Positions 38,705 through 50,190 of a stretch of 64,000 nt of DNA are shown here, one piece after another (position 1 is the first letter of the stretch; every line of letters begins with the position of its first letter). The stretch comes from Larix kaempferi (taxonomy: Eukaryota; Streptophyta; Pinopsida; Pinales; Pinaceae): assembly GCA_027924585.1 (NCBI GenBank), contig BSBM01002121.1:558001-622000 (forward strand). The letters run 5' to 3'. The position numbers were made by a program, and so were the translations under genes. Under the pieces are notes generated by a model. It saw nothing but the letters and a program-made list of their open reading frames with translations. It was not told where the DNA came from and did no database searches.

Positions 38705-41337
38705 GTTTGCGCATGCATCCGGAAATAAGAAAAGCTTACTTCCACCATTTTTTAAAATCACAGCTTCTAGAAGGTTTACATGATTTCGTAAAAAACACGA
38801 GTTTTTAGAAAATGTGTTTTATTTCATAAATGGAATCAACAAAGTATGCACATTCTACCTCATAACGACTTTCTATAGTTTGCCCATGCGTCCGGAAATA
38901 AGAAAAGCTTACTACCACCGTTTTTTAAAATCACAGCTTCTAGAAGGCTTACATGATTTCGTCAAAAACACGAGTTTTTAGAAAATTTGTTTTATTTCAT
39001 AAATGGAATCTACAAAGTATGCACATTCTATGTCATAACGACTTTCTATAGTTTGCGCATTCGTCCGGAAATAAGAAAAGCTTACTTCCACCGTTTTTTA
39101 AAATCAGAGCTTCTAGAAGGTTTACATGATTTCGTAAAAAACACGAGTTTTTAGAAAATGTGTTTTATTTCGTAAATGGAATCTACAAAGTATGCACATT
39201 CTACGTCATAACGACTTTCTATAGTTGGCACATTCATCCGGAAATAAGAAAAGCTTACTTCCACCGTTTTTTAAAATCCCAGCTTCTAGAAGGTTTACAT
39301 GATTTCTTAAAAAACATGAGTTTTTAGAAAATGTGTTTTATTTCATAAATGGAATCAACAAAGTATGCATATTCTACGTAATAACGACTTTCTATAGTTT
39401 CTGCATTCGACCGAAAATAAGAAAAGCTTACTTCCACCGTTTTTTAAAATCACAGCTACTAGAAGGTGTAGATGATTTCGTAAAAAACACGAGTTTTTAG
39501 AAAATGTGTTTTATTTCATAAATGGAATCAACATAGTATGCACATTCTATGTCATAAGCACTTTCTATAGTTTGCGCATGCGTCCGGAAATAAGAAAAGC
39601 TTACTTCCACCGTTTTTCAAAATCACAGCTTCTAGAAGGTTTACATGATTTCTTAAAAAACACGAGTTTTTAGAAAATGTATTTTATTTCATAAATGGAA
39701 TCAACAAAGTATGCACATTCTACGTCATAATGACTTTCTATAGTTTGGGCATGCATTTGGAAATAAGAAAAGCTTACTTCCCCCGTTTTTTAAAATCACA
39801 GCTTCTAGAAGGTTTACATGATTTGTTAAAAAACACGAGTTTTTAGAAAATGTATTTTATTTCATAAATGAAATCAACAAAGTATGCACATTCTACGTCA
39901 TAACGACTTTCTATAGTTTGCGAATGCGTCCGGAATTAAGAAAAGCTTACTTCCACCGTTTTTTAAAATAATAGCTTCTAGAAGGTTTACATGATTTCGT
40001 AAAAAACACGAGTTTTTAGAAAATGTGTTTTATTTCATAAATGGAATCTACAAAGTATGCACATTCTATGTCATAACGACTTTCTATAGTTTGCGCATGC
40101 GTCCGGAAATAAGAAAAGCTTACTTCCCCCGTTTTTTAAAATCACAGCTTCTAGAAGGTTGACATGATTTCTTAAAAAACACGAGTTTTTAGAAAATGTG
40201 TTTTATTTCATAAATGGAATCAACAAAGTATGCACATTCTATGTCATAACGACTTTCTATAGTTTGCGAATGCCTTTGGAAATAAGAAAAGCTTACTTCC
40301 CCCGATTTTTAAAATTACAGCTTCTAGAAGGTTTACATGATTTCGTAAAAAACACGAGTTTTTAGAAAATGTGTTTTATTTCATAAATGGAATCAACAAA
40401 GTATGTACATTCTACGTCATAACGACTTTCTATAGTTTGCGCATGCGTCTGGAAATAAGAAAAGCTTACTTCCCCCGTTTTTTAAAATCACAGCTTCTAG
40501 AAGGTTTACATGATTTCTTTAAAAACACGAGTTTTTAGAAAATGTGTTTTATTTCATAAATGGAATCAACAAAGTATGCACATTCTATGTCATAACGACT
40601 TTCTATAGTTTTCCCATGCGTTTGGAAATAAGAAAAGCTTACTTCCCCCATTTTTTAAAATCACAGCTTCTAGAAGGTTTACATCATTTCGTAAAAAGCA
40701 CGAGGTTTTAGAAAATGTGTTTTATTTCATAAATGGAATCAACAAAGTATGCACATTCTACGCCATAACGACTTTCTATAGTTTGAGCATGCGTCCGGAA
40801 ATAAGAAAAGCTTACTTCCCCCGTTTTTTAAAATCACAGCTTCTAGAAGGTTTACATGATTTGTTAAAAAACACGAGTTTTTAGAAAATGTGTTTTATTT
40901 CATAAATGGAATCAACAAAGTATGCACATTCTACGTCATAACGACTTTCTATAGTTTGCGCATGCGTCCGGAAATAAGAAAAGCTTACTTCCCCCGTTTT
41001 TTAAAATCACAGCTTCTAGAAGGTTTACATGATTTGTTAAAAAACACGAGTTTTTAGAAAATGTGTTTTATTTCATAAATGGAATCTACAAAGTATGCAC
41101 ATTCTACGTCATAACGACTTTCTATAGTTTGCGCATGCGTCCGGAAATAAGAAAAGCTTACTTCCCCCCGTTTTTTAAAATCACAGCTTCTAGAAGGTTT
41201 ACATGATTTGGTAAAAAACACGAGTTTTTAGAAAATGTGTTTTATTTCATAAATGGAATCTACAAAGTATGCACATTCTACTTCATAACGACTTTCTATA
41301 GTTTGCGCATGCGTCCGGAAATAAGAAAAGCTTATTC

Positions 41338-44300
41338 CCCCGTTTTTTAAAATCACAGCTTCTAGAAGGTTTACGTGATTTTCTTAAAAAAAACGAGTTT
41401 TTAGAAAATGGTGTTTTATTTCATAAATGGAATCAACAAAGTATGCACATTCTACATCATAACGACTTTCTATAGTTTGCGTATGCGTCCGGAAATAAAA
41501 AAAGCTTACTTCCACCGTTTTTTAACATGGTTTCGTAAAAAACACGAGTTTTTTAGAAAATGTGTTTTATTTCATAAATGGAATCTACAAAGTATGCACA
41601 TTCTATGTCATAACGACTTTCTATAGTTTGCGCATTCAGTCAGAAATAAGAAAAGCTTACTTCCACCATTTTTTAAAATCACAGCTTCTAGAAGGTTTAC
41701 ATGATTTCGTAAAAAATACGAGTTTTTAGAAAAAGTGTTTTATTTCATAAATGGAATCTACACAGTATGCACATTCTACGTCATAACCTACTTTCTATAG
41801 TTTTTCACATTCATCCGGAAATAAGAAAAGCTTACTTCCACCGTTTTTTTAAATCACAGCTTCTAGAAGGTTTACATGATTTCTTAAAAAACACGAGTTT
41901 TTAGAAAATGTGTTTTATTTCATAAATGGAATCTACAAATTATGCACATTCTACATCATAATGAATTTCTATAGTGTGCGCATACGTCCGGAAATAAGAA
42001 AAGGTTACTTCCCCCGTTTTTTAAAATCACAGCTTCTAGAAGGTTTACACGATTTCGTTAAAAACATGAGTTTTTTAGAAATGTGTTTTATTTCATAAAT
42101 GGAATCAACAAAGTATGCACATTCTACATCATAACGAATTTCTGTAGTTTTCGCATGCGTTTGGAAATAAGAAAAGCTTACTTCCCCCTGTTTTTTAAAA
42201 ATCACAGCTTCTAGAAGGTTTACATGATTTGTTAAAAAACACGAGTTTTTAGAAAATGTGTTTTATTTCACAAATGGAATCAACAAAGTATGCACATTCT
42301 ACGTCATAACGACTTTCTATAGTTTGCGCATGCGTCCGGAAATAAGAAAAGCTTACTTCCACCGTTTTTTTAAAATCACAGCTTCTAGAAGGTTTACACT
42401 GATTTCGTAAAAAACACGAGTTTTTAGAAAATGTGTTTTATTTCATAAATGGAATCTACAAAGTATGCACATTCTACGTAATAACGACTTTCTATAGTTT
42501 GCGCATGCGTCCGGAAAATAAGAAAAGGGTTACTTCCCCCGTTTTTTACAATCACAGCTTCTAGAAGCTTTACACGATTTTCGTAAAAAACATGAGATTT
42601 TAGAAAATGTGTTTTATTTCATAAATGGAATCAACAAAGTATGCACATTCTACGTCATAACGACTTTCTATAGTTTGCGCATGCCGTTTGGAAATAAGAA
42701 AAGCTTACTTTCCCCTGTTTTTTAAAATCACAGCCTTCTAGAAGGTTTACATGATTTGTTAAAAAACACGAGTTTTTAGAAAATGTGTTTTATTTCACAA
42801 ATGGAGATCAACAAAAGTATGCACATTCTACGTCATAACGACTTTCTATAGTTTGCAAATGCGTCCGGGAAATAAGAAAAGCTTACTTCTACTGTTCTTT
42901 AAAATCACGGCTTCTAGAAGGTTTACATGATTTCTTAAAAAACATGAGTTTTTAGAAAAATGTGTTTTATTTTCATAAGTGGAATCAACAAAGTATGCAC
43001 ATTCTACGTCATAACGACTTTCTATAGTTTGCGCATAGCGTTTGGAAATAAGAAAAGCTTACTTCCCCTGTTTTTTTAAAATCACAGGCTTCTAGAAGGT
43101 TTACATGATTTGTTAAAAAACACAAGTTTTTAGAAAATGTGTTTTATTTCACAAATGGAATCAACAAAGTATGCACATTCTACATCATAACGACTTTCTA
43201 TAGTTTGCGCATGCGTCCGGAAATAAGAAAAGCTTACTTCCACAGTTTTTTAAAATCACAACTTCTAGAAGGTTTACACGATTTCGTAAAAAACATGAGT
43301 TTTTAGAAAATGTGTTTTATTTCATAAATGGAATCAACAAAGTATGCACATTCTACGTCATAACGACTTTCTATAGTTTGCGCATGCGTTTGGAAATAAG
43401 AAAAGCTTACTTCCCCTGTTTTTTTAAAATCACAGCTTCTAGAAGGTTTACATGATTTCTTAAAAAAACACGAGTTTTTAGAAAATTGTGTTTTATTTCA
43501 TAAATGAAATCAACAAAGTATGCACATTCTACGTGAATAACGACTTTCTATAGTTTCCGCATTCGACCGGAAATAAGAAAAGCTTACTTCCACCGTTTTT
43601 TTAAAATCACAGCTGTCTAGAAGGTTTACATGATTTCTTAAAAAACACGAGTTTTTAGAAAATGTGTTTTATTTCATAAATGGAATCAACAAAGTATGCT
43701 TATTCTACGTCATAACGACTTTCCATAGTTTGCGCATGCGTTTGGAAATAAGAAAGCTTACTTCCCGCCGTTTTTTAAAATCACAGCTTCTAGAAGGTTT
43801 ACATGATTTGTTAAAAAACACGAGTTTTTATAGAAAATGTGTTTTATTCTCATAAATGGAATCAACAAAGTATGCACATTCTACGTCATAACGACTTTCT
43901 ATAGTTTGCGCATGCGTCCGGAAAGAAGAAAAGCTTACTTCCACCGTTTTTTTAAAAATAATAGCTTCTAGAAGGTTTACATGATTACGTAAAAAAACAC
44001 GAGGTTTTTAGAAAATGTGTTTTATTTCATAAATGGAATCTAAGAAGAATGCACATTCTACGTCATAATGACTTTCTATAGTTTGGCGCATGCGGTCCGG
44101 AAATAAGAAAACCTTACTTCCCCCCGTTTTTTAAAATCACAGCTTCTAGAAGGTTTACATGATTTCGTAAAAAAACACGAGTTTTTAGAAAATGTGTTTT
44201 ATCTTCATAAATGGAATCTACAAAATTTGCACATTCTACTTCATAACGACTTTCTATAGTTTGCGCATGCGTCTGGAAATAAGAAAAGCTTACTTCCCCC

Positions 44301-45030
44301 GTTTTTTAAAATCACAGCTTCTAAAAGGTTTACATGATTTCTTAAAAAAACACGAGTTTTTAGAAAATGTGTTTTATTTCATAAATGGAATCAACAAAGT
44401 ATGCACATTCTATGTCATAACGACTTTCTATAGTTTGCGCATGCCTTTGGAAATAAGAAAAGCTTACTTCCCCCATTTTTTAAAATCACTGCTTCTAGAA
44501 GGGTTTACATGATTTCGTAAAAAACACGAGTTTTTAGAAAATGTGTTTTATTTCATAAATGGAATAAACAAAGTATGCACATTCTATGTCATAACGACTT
44601 TCTATAGTTTGCCGCATGCTTCCGAAAAATAAGAAAAGCTTACTTCCCCCGTTTTTTAAAATCACAGCTTCTAGAAGGTTTACATGATTTCTTAAAAAAC
44701 ACGAGTTTTTAGAAAATGTGTTTTATTTCATAAATGGAATCAACAAAGTATGCACATTCTACGTCATAACGACTTTCTATAGTTTGCGCATGCGTTTGGA
44801 AATAAGAAAAAGCTTACTTCCCCCGTTTTTTAAAATCATAGCTTCTAGAAGGTTTACATGATTTCGTAAAAAAACACGAATTTTTAGAAAATGTGTTTTA
44901 TTTCATAAATGGAAACAACAAAGTATGCACATTCTACGTCATAAGGACTTTCTATAGTTTGCGCATGCGTCTGGAAATAAGAAAAGCTTACTTCCGCCCA
45001 TTTTTTAAAATCACAGCTTCTAGAAGGTTT
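41338..45030 (+). repeat. Satellite stretch with dense single-base indels
   Basis: Homopolymers and other sites gain single bases here at a rate seen nowhere else. Examples are AAAATGGTGTTTT, GATTTTCTTAAAAAAAACG, AACCTACTTTC, TTTTTCACATTC, GTTTACACTGATTTCG, GGAAAATAAGAAAAGGG, GCATGCCGTTTGG, CAGCCTTCTAG, GGAGATCAACAAAAG, GCGTCCGGGAAAT, GCATAGCGTTTGG and CAGCTGTCTAG. The net length gain is about 25 bases despite a 23-base deletion at 41523. The whole 41 kb upstream drifts by only 11 bases. The paralogue at 50170-53780 lacks them. Low-quality consensus is the simplest reading. Confidence 0.85.
41491..41641 (+). repeat. Monomer with 23-bp deletion (151 bp)
   Basis: CCGTTTTTTAACATGGTTTCG lacks 23 bases that include the CTTCTAGAAG palindrome, compared with the paralogues at 34570 and 50170. 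An extra T (GAGTTTTTTAG) brings the unit to 151 bp. It lies inside the indel-rich stretch and may be a consensus error. Confidence 0.75.
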
Positions 45031-47333
45031 TACACGATTTCGTTAAAAACATGAGTTTTTAGAAAATGTGTTTTATTTCATAAATGGAATCAACAAAGTA
45101 TGCACATTCTACGTCATAACGACTTTCTATAGTTAGTGCATGCGTTTGGAAATAAGAAAAGCTTACTTCCCCTGTTTTTTAAAATCACAGCTTCTAGAAG
45201 GTTTACATGATTTGTTAAAAAACACGAGTTTTTAGAAAATGTGTTTTATTTCACAAATGGAATCAACAAAGTATGCACATTCTACGTCATAACGACTTTC
45301 TATAGTTTGTGCATGCTTCCGGAAATAAGAAAAGCTTACTTCCACCGTTTTTTAAAATCACAGCTTCTAGAAGGTTTACATGATTTCGTAAAAAACACGA
45401 GTTTTTAGAAAATGTGTTTTATTTCATAAATGGAATCTACAAAGTATGCACATTCTACGTAATAACAACTTTCTATAGTTTGCGCATCCGTCCAGAAATA
45501 AGAAAAGGTTACTTCCCCCGTTTTTTACAATCACAGCTTGTAGAAGCTTTACACGATTTCGTAAAAAACATGAGTTTTTAGAAAATGTGTTTTATTTCAT
45601 AAATGGAATCAACAAAGTATGCACATTCTACGTCATAATGACATTCTATAGTTTGCGCATGCGTTTGGAAATAAGAAAAGCTTACTTCCCCTATTTTTTA
45701 AAATCACAGCTTCTAGAAGGTTTACATGACTTCTTAAAAAACACGAGTTTTTAGAAAATGTGTTTTATTTCATAAATGGAATCAACAAAGTATGCACATT
45801 CTACGTCATAACGACTTTCTATAGTTTGCGCATGCATTTGGAAATAAGAAAAGCTTACTTCCCCCGTTTTTTAATATCACAGCTTCTCGAAGGTTTACAT
45901 GATTTCGTAAAAAACACGTGTTTTAGAAAATGTGTTTTATTTCATAAACGGAATCAACAAAGTATGCACATTCTACGTCATAACGACTTTCTATAGTTTG
46001 CACATGCTTCCGAAAATAAGAAAAGCTTACTTCCACCGTTTTTTAAAATCACAGCTTCTAGAAGGTTTACATCATTTCGTAAAAAACACGAGTTTTTAGA
46101 AAATGTGTTTTATTTCATAAATGGAATCTACAAAGTATGCACATGCTACGTCATAATGACTTTCTATAGTTTACGCATGCGTCCGGAAATAAGAAAATCT
46201 TATTTCCACCGTTTTTTAAAATCACAGCTTCTTGAAGGTTTACATGATTTCGTAAAAAACATGAGTTTTTGGAAAATGTGTTTTATTTCATAAATCGAAT
46301 CAACAAAGTATGCACATTCTACGTCATAACGACTTTTTGTAGTTTGCGCATGCATTTCGAAATAAGAAAAGCTTACTTCCCCCGTTTTTTAAAATCACAA
46401 CTTCTAGAACGTTTACATGATTTGTTAAAAAACACGAGCTTTTAGAAAATGTGTTTTATTTCATAAATGGAATCAACAAAGTATGCACATTCTACGTCAT
46501 AACGACTTTCTATAGTTTGCGCATGCGACCGGAAATAAGAAAAGCTTACTTCCACCGTTTTTTAAAATAATAGCTTCTAGAAGGTTTACATGATTTCGTA
46601 AAAAACACGAGTTTTTACAAAATGTGTTTTATTTCATAAATGGAATCTACAAAGTATGCACATTCTACGTCATAACGACTTTCTATAGTTTGCGCATGCG
46701 TTTGGAAATAAGAAAAGCTTACTTCCCCTGTTTTTTAAAATCACAGCTTCTAGAAGGTTTACATGATTTCTTAAAAAACACGAGCTTTTAGAAAATTTGT
46801 TTTATTTCATAAATGGAATCTACAAAGTATGCACATTCTACGTCATAACGACTTTCTATAGTTTGTGCATGTGTCCAGAAAAAAGAAAAGCTTACTTCCA
46901 CCGTTTTTTAAAATCACAGCTTCTAGAAGGTTTACATGATTTTGTAAAAAACATGAGTTTTTAGAAAATGTGTTTTATTTCATATATGGAATCTACAGAG
47001 TATGCACATTCTACGTCATAACGACTTTCTATAGTTTGCGCATGCGTCCGGAAATAAGAAAAGCTTACTTCCCCCGTTTTTTAAAATCACAGCTTCTAGA
47101 AGGTTTACATGATTTGGTAAAAAACACGAGTTTTTAGAAAATGTGTTTTATTTCATAAATGGAATATACAAAGTATGCACATTCTACGTCATAACGACAT
47201 TCTATAGTTTGGGCATGCGTCCGGAAATAAGAAAAGCTTACTTCCATCGTTTTTTAAAATCACAGCTTCTAGAAGGTTTACATGATTTCGTAAAAAACAC
47301 GAGTTTTTAGAAAATGTGTTTTATTTCATAAAT
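44740..47333 (+). repeat. Block B 15-monomer tandem unit, copy 2
   Basis: Repeats the block B marker series of 27540-30075 and is followed directly by another copy with a 2594-bp period (15 x 173 minus the one-base deletion at ACACGTGTTTTAG). Identical open frames at 45760 and 48354 illustrate the spacing. The first 290 bases overlap the indel-rich stretch and the end of the second 40-monomer unit. Confidence 0.85.
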
Positions 47334-49927
47334 GGAATCAACAAAGTATGCACATTCTACGTCATAACGACTTTCTATAGTTTGCGCATGCGTTTGGAAA
47401 TAAGAAAAGCTTACTTCCCCCGTTTTTTAAAATCATAGCTTCTAGAAGGTTTACATGATTTCGTAAAAAACACGAATTTTTAGAAAATGTGTTTTATTTC
47501 ATAAATGGAATCAACAAAGTATGCACATTCTACGTCATAAGGACTTTCTATAGTTTGCGCATGCGTCTGGAAATAAGAAAAGCTTACTTCCCCCATTTTT
47601 TAAAATCACAGCTTCTAGAAGGTTTACACGATTTCGTTAAAAACATGAGTTTTTAGAAAATGTGTTTTATTTCATAAATGGAATCAACAAAGTATGCACA
47701 TTCTACGTCATAACGACTTTCTATAGTTAGTGCATGCGTTTGGAAATAAGAAAAGCTTACTTCCCCTGTTTTTTAAAATCACAGCTTCTAGAAGGTTTAC
47801 ATGATTTGTTAAAAAACACGAGTTTTTAGAAAATGTGTTTTATTTCACAAATGGAATCAACAAAGTATGCACATTCTACGTCATAACGACTTTCTATAGT
47901 TTGTGCATGCTTCCGGAAATAAGAAAAGCTTACTTCCACCGTTTTTTAAAATCACAGCTTCTAGAAGGTTTACATGATTTCGTAAAAAACACGAGTTTTT
48001 AGAAAATGTGTTTTATTTCATAAATGGAATCTACAAAGTATGCACATTCTACGTAATAACAACTTTCTATAGTTTGCGCATCCGTCCAGAAATAAGAAAA
48101 GGTTACTTCCCCCGTTTTTTACAATCACAGCTTGTAGAAGCTTTACACGATTTCGTAAAAAACATGAGTTTTTAGAAAATGTGTTTTATTTCATAAATGG
48201 AATCAACAAAGTATGCACATTCTACGTCATAATGACATTCTATAGTTTGCGCATGCGTTTGGAAATAAGAAAAGCTTACTTCCCCTATTTTTTAAAATCA
48301 CAGCTTCTAGAAGGTTTACATGACTTCTTAAAAAACACGAGTTTTTAGAAAATGTGTTTTATTTCATAAATGGAATCAACAAAGTATGCACATTCTACGT
48401 CATAACGACTTTCTATAGTTTGCGCATGCATTTGGAAATAAGAAAAGCTTACTTCCCCCGTTTTTTAATATCACAGCTTCTCGAAGGTTTACATGATTTC
48501 GTAAAAAACACGTGTTTTAGAAAATGTGTTTTATTTCATAAACGGAATCAACAAAGTATGCACATTCTACGTCATAACGACTTTCTATAGTTTGCACATG
48601 CTTCCGAAAATAAGAAAAGCTTACTTCCACCGTTTTTTAAAATCACAGCTTCTAGAAGGTTTACATCATTTCGTAAAAAACACGAGTTTTTAGAAAATGT
48701 GTTTTATTTCATAAATGGAATCTACAAAGTATGCACATGCTACGTCATAATGACTTTCTATAGTTTACGCATGCGTCCGGAAATAAGAAAATCTTATTTC
48801 CACCGTTTTTTAAAATCACAGCTTCTTGAAGGTTTACATGATTTCGTAAAAAACATGAGTTTTTGGAAAATGTGTTTTATTTCATAAATGGAATCAACAA
48901 AGTATGCACATTCTACGTCATAACGACTTTTTGTAGTTTGCGCATGCATTTCGAAATAAGAAAAGCTTACTTCCCCCGTTTTTTAAAATCACAACTTCTA
49001 GAACGTTTACATGATTTGTTAAAAAACACGAGCTTTTAGAAAATGTGTTTTATTTCATAAATGGAATCAACAAAGTATGCACATTCTACGTCATAACGAC
49101 TTTCTATAGTTTGCGCATGCGACCGGAAATAAGAAAAGCTTACTTCCACCGTTTTTTTAAATAATAGCTTCTAGAAGGTTTACATGATTTCGTAAAAAAC
49201 ACGAGTTTTTACAAAATGTGTTTTATTTCATAAATGGAATCTACAAAGTATGCACATTCTACGTCATAACGACTTTCTATAGTTTGCGCATGCGTTTGGA
49301 AATAAGAAAAGCTTACTTCCCCTGTTTTTTAAAATCACAGCTTCTAGAAGGTTTACATGATTTCTTAAAAAACACGAGCTTTTAGAAAATTTGTTTTATT
49401 TCATAAATGGAATCTACAAAGTATGCACATTCTACGTCATAACGACTTTCTATAGTTTGTGCATGTGTCCAGAAAAAAGAAAAGCTTACTTCCACCGTTT
49501 TTTAAAATCACAGCTTCTAGAAGGTTTACATGATTTTGTAAAAAACATGAGTTTTTAGAAAATGTGTTTTATTTCATATATGGAATCTACAGAGTATGCA
49601 CATTCTACGTCATAACGACTTTCTATAGTTTGCGCATGCGTCCGGAAATAAGAAAAGCTTACTTCCCCCGTTTTTTAAAATCACAGCTTCTAGAAGGTTT
49701 ACATGATTTGGTAAAAAAACACGAGTTTTTAGAAAATGTGTTTTATTTCATAAATGGAATATACAAAGTATGCACATTCTACGTCATAACGACATTCTAT
49801 AGTTTGGGCATGCGTCCGGAAATAAGAAAAGCTTACTTCCATCGTTTTTTAAAATCACAGCTTCTAGAAGGTTTACATGATTTCGTAAAAAACACGAGTT
49901 TTTAGAAAATGTGTTTTATTTCATAAA
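47334..49927 (+). repeat. Block B 15-monomer tandem unit, copy 3
   Basis: Almost identical to 44740-47333. Differences include GGAATCGAATC against GGAATGGAATC, one T/A run change near 49155 and one extra A at about 49715 (GTAAAAAAACACG). The extra A restores a reading frame over two monomers. At its end it continues like copy 1 (GGAATCTAAAAAG, GCGCGTGCGTTTGG) for about 70 bases before the chimeric junction. Confidence 0.87.
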
Positions 49928-49999
49928 TGGAATCTAAAAAGTATGCACATTCTACGTCATAACGACTTTCTATAGTTTGCGCGTGCGTTTGGAAATAAG

Positions 50000-50190
50000 A
50001 AAAGCTTACTTCCCCTATTTTTTAAAATCACAGCTTCTAGAAGGTTTACATGATTTCGTAAAAAACACGAGTTTTTAGAAAATGTGTTTTATTTCATAAA
50101 TGGAATCTACAAAGTATGCACATTCTACGTAATAACAACTTTCTATAGTTTGCGCATCCGTCCAGAAATAAAAAAAGCTTACTTCCACCG
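50000..50190 (+). repeat. Junction between block B and block A sequence
   Basis: GTAATAACAAC and GCGCATCCGTCCAGAAATAA are block B markers (compare 28140-28180). They are followed at once by AAAAAGCTTACTTCCACCG and CATGGTTTCG, which belong to block A (compare 34573-34630). The switch lies within the shared AAATAA/AAAAGCTT bases at about 50165-50185, as expected for unequal recombination between aligned monomers. Confidence 0.72.

Larger units (their letters stand above)
38705..45640 (+). repeat. 40-monomer unit, copy 2
   Basis: Near-identical to 31785-38704 up to about 41330, with constant 6920 spacing. After that the spacing grows to 6946 by GTTAGTGCATGCG (45133), because this copy has many extra single bases between 41338 and 45030. 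The unit then reads through into block B instead of restarting. The array therefore contains two, not three, consecutive 40-monomer units. Confidence 0.85.

Noticed and set aside
41338-45030. Ageing (decayed) satellite layer
   Set aside because: Substitutions against the paralogue at 50170-53780 are few while single-base insertions are many. True decay would raise substitutions at least as much.
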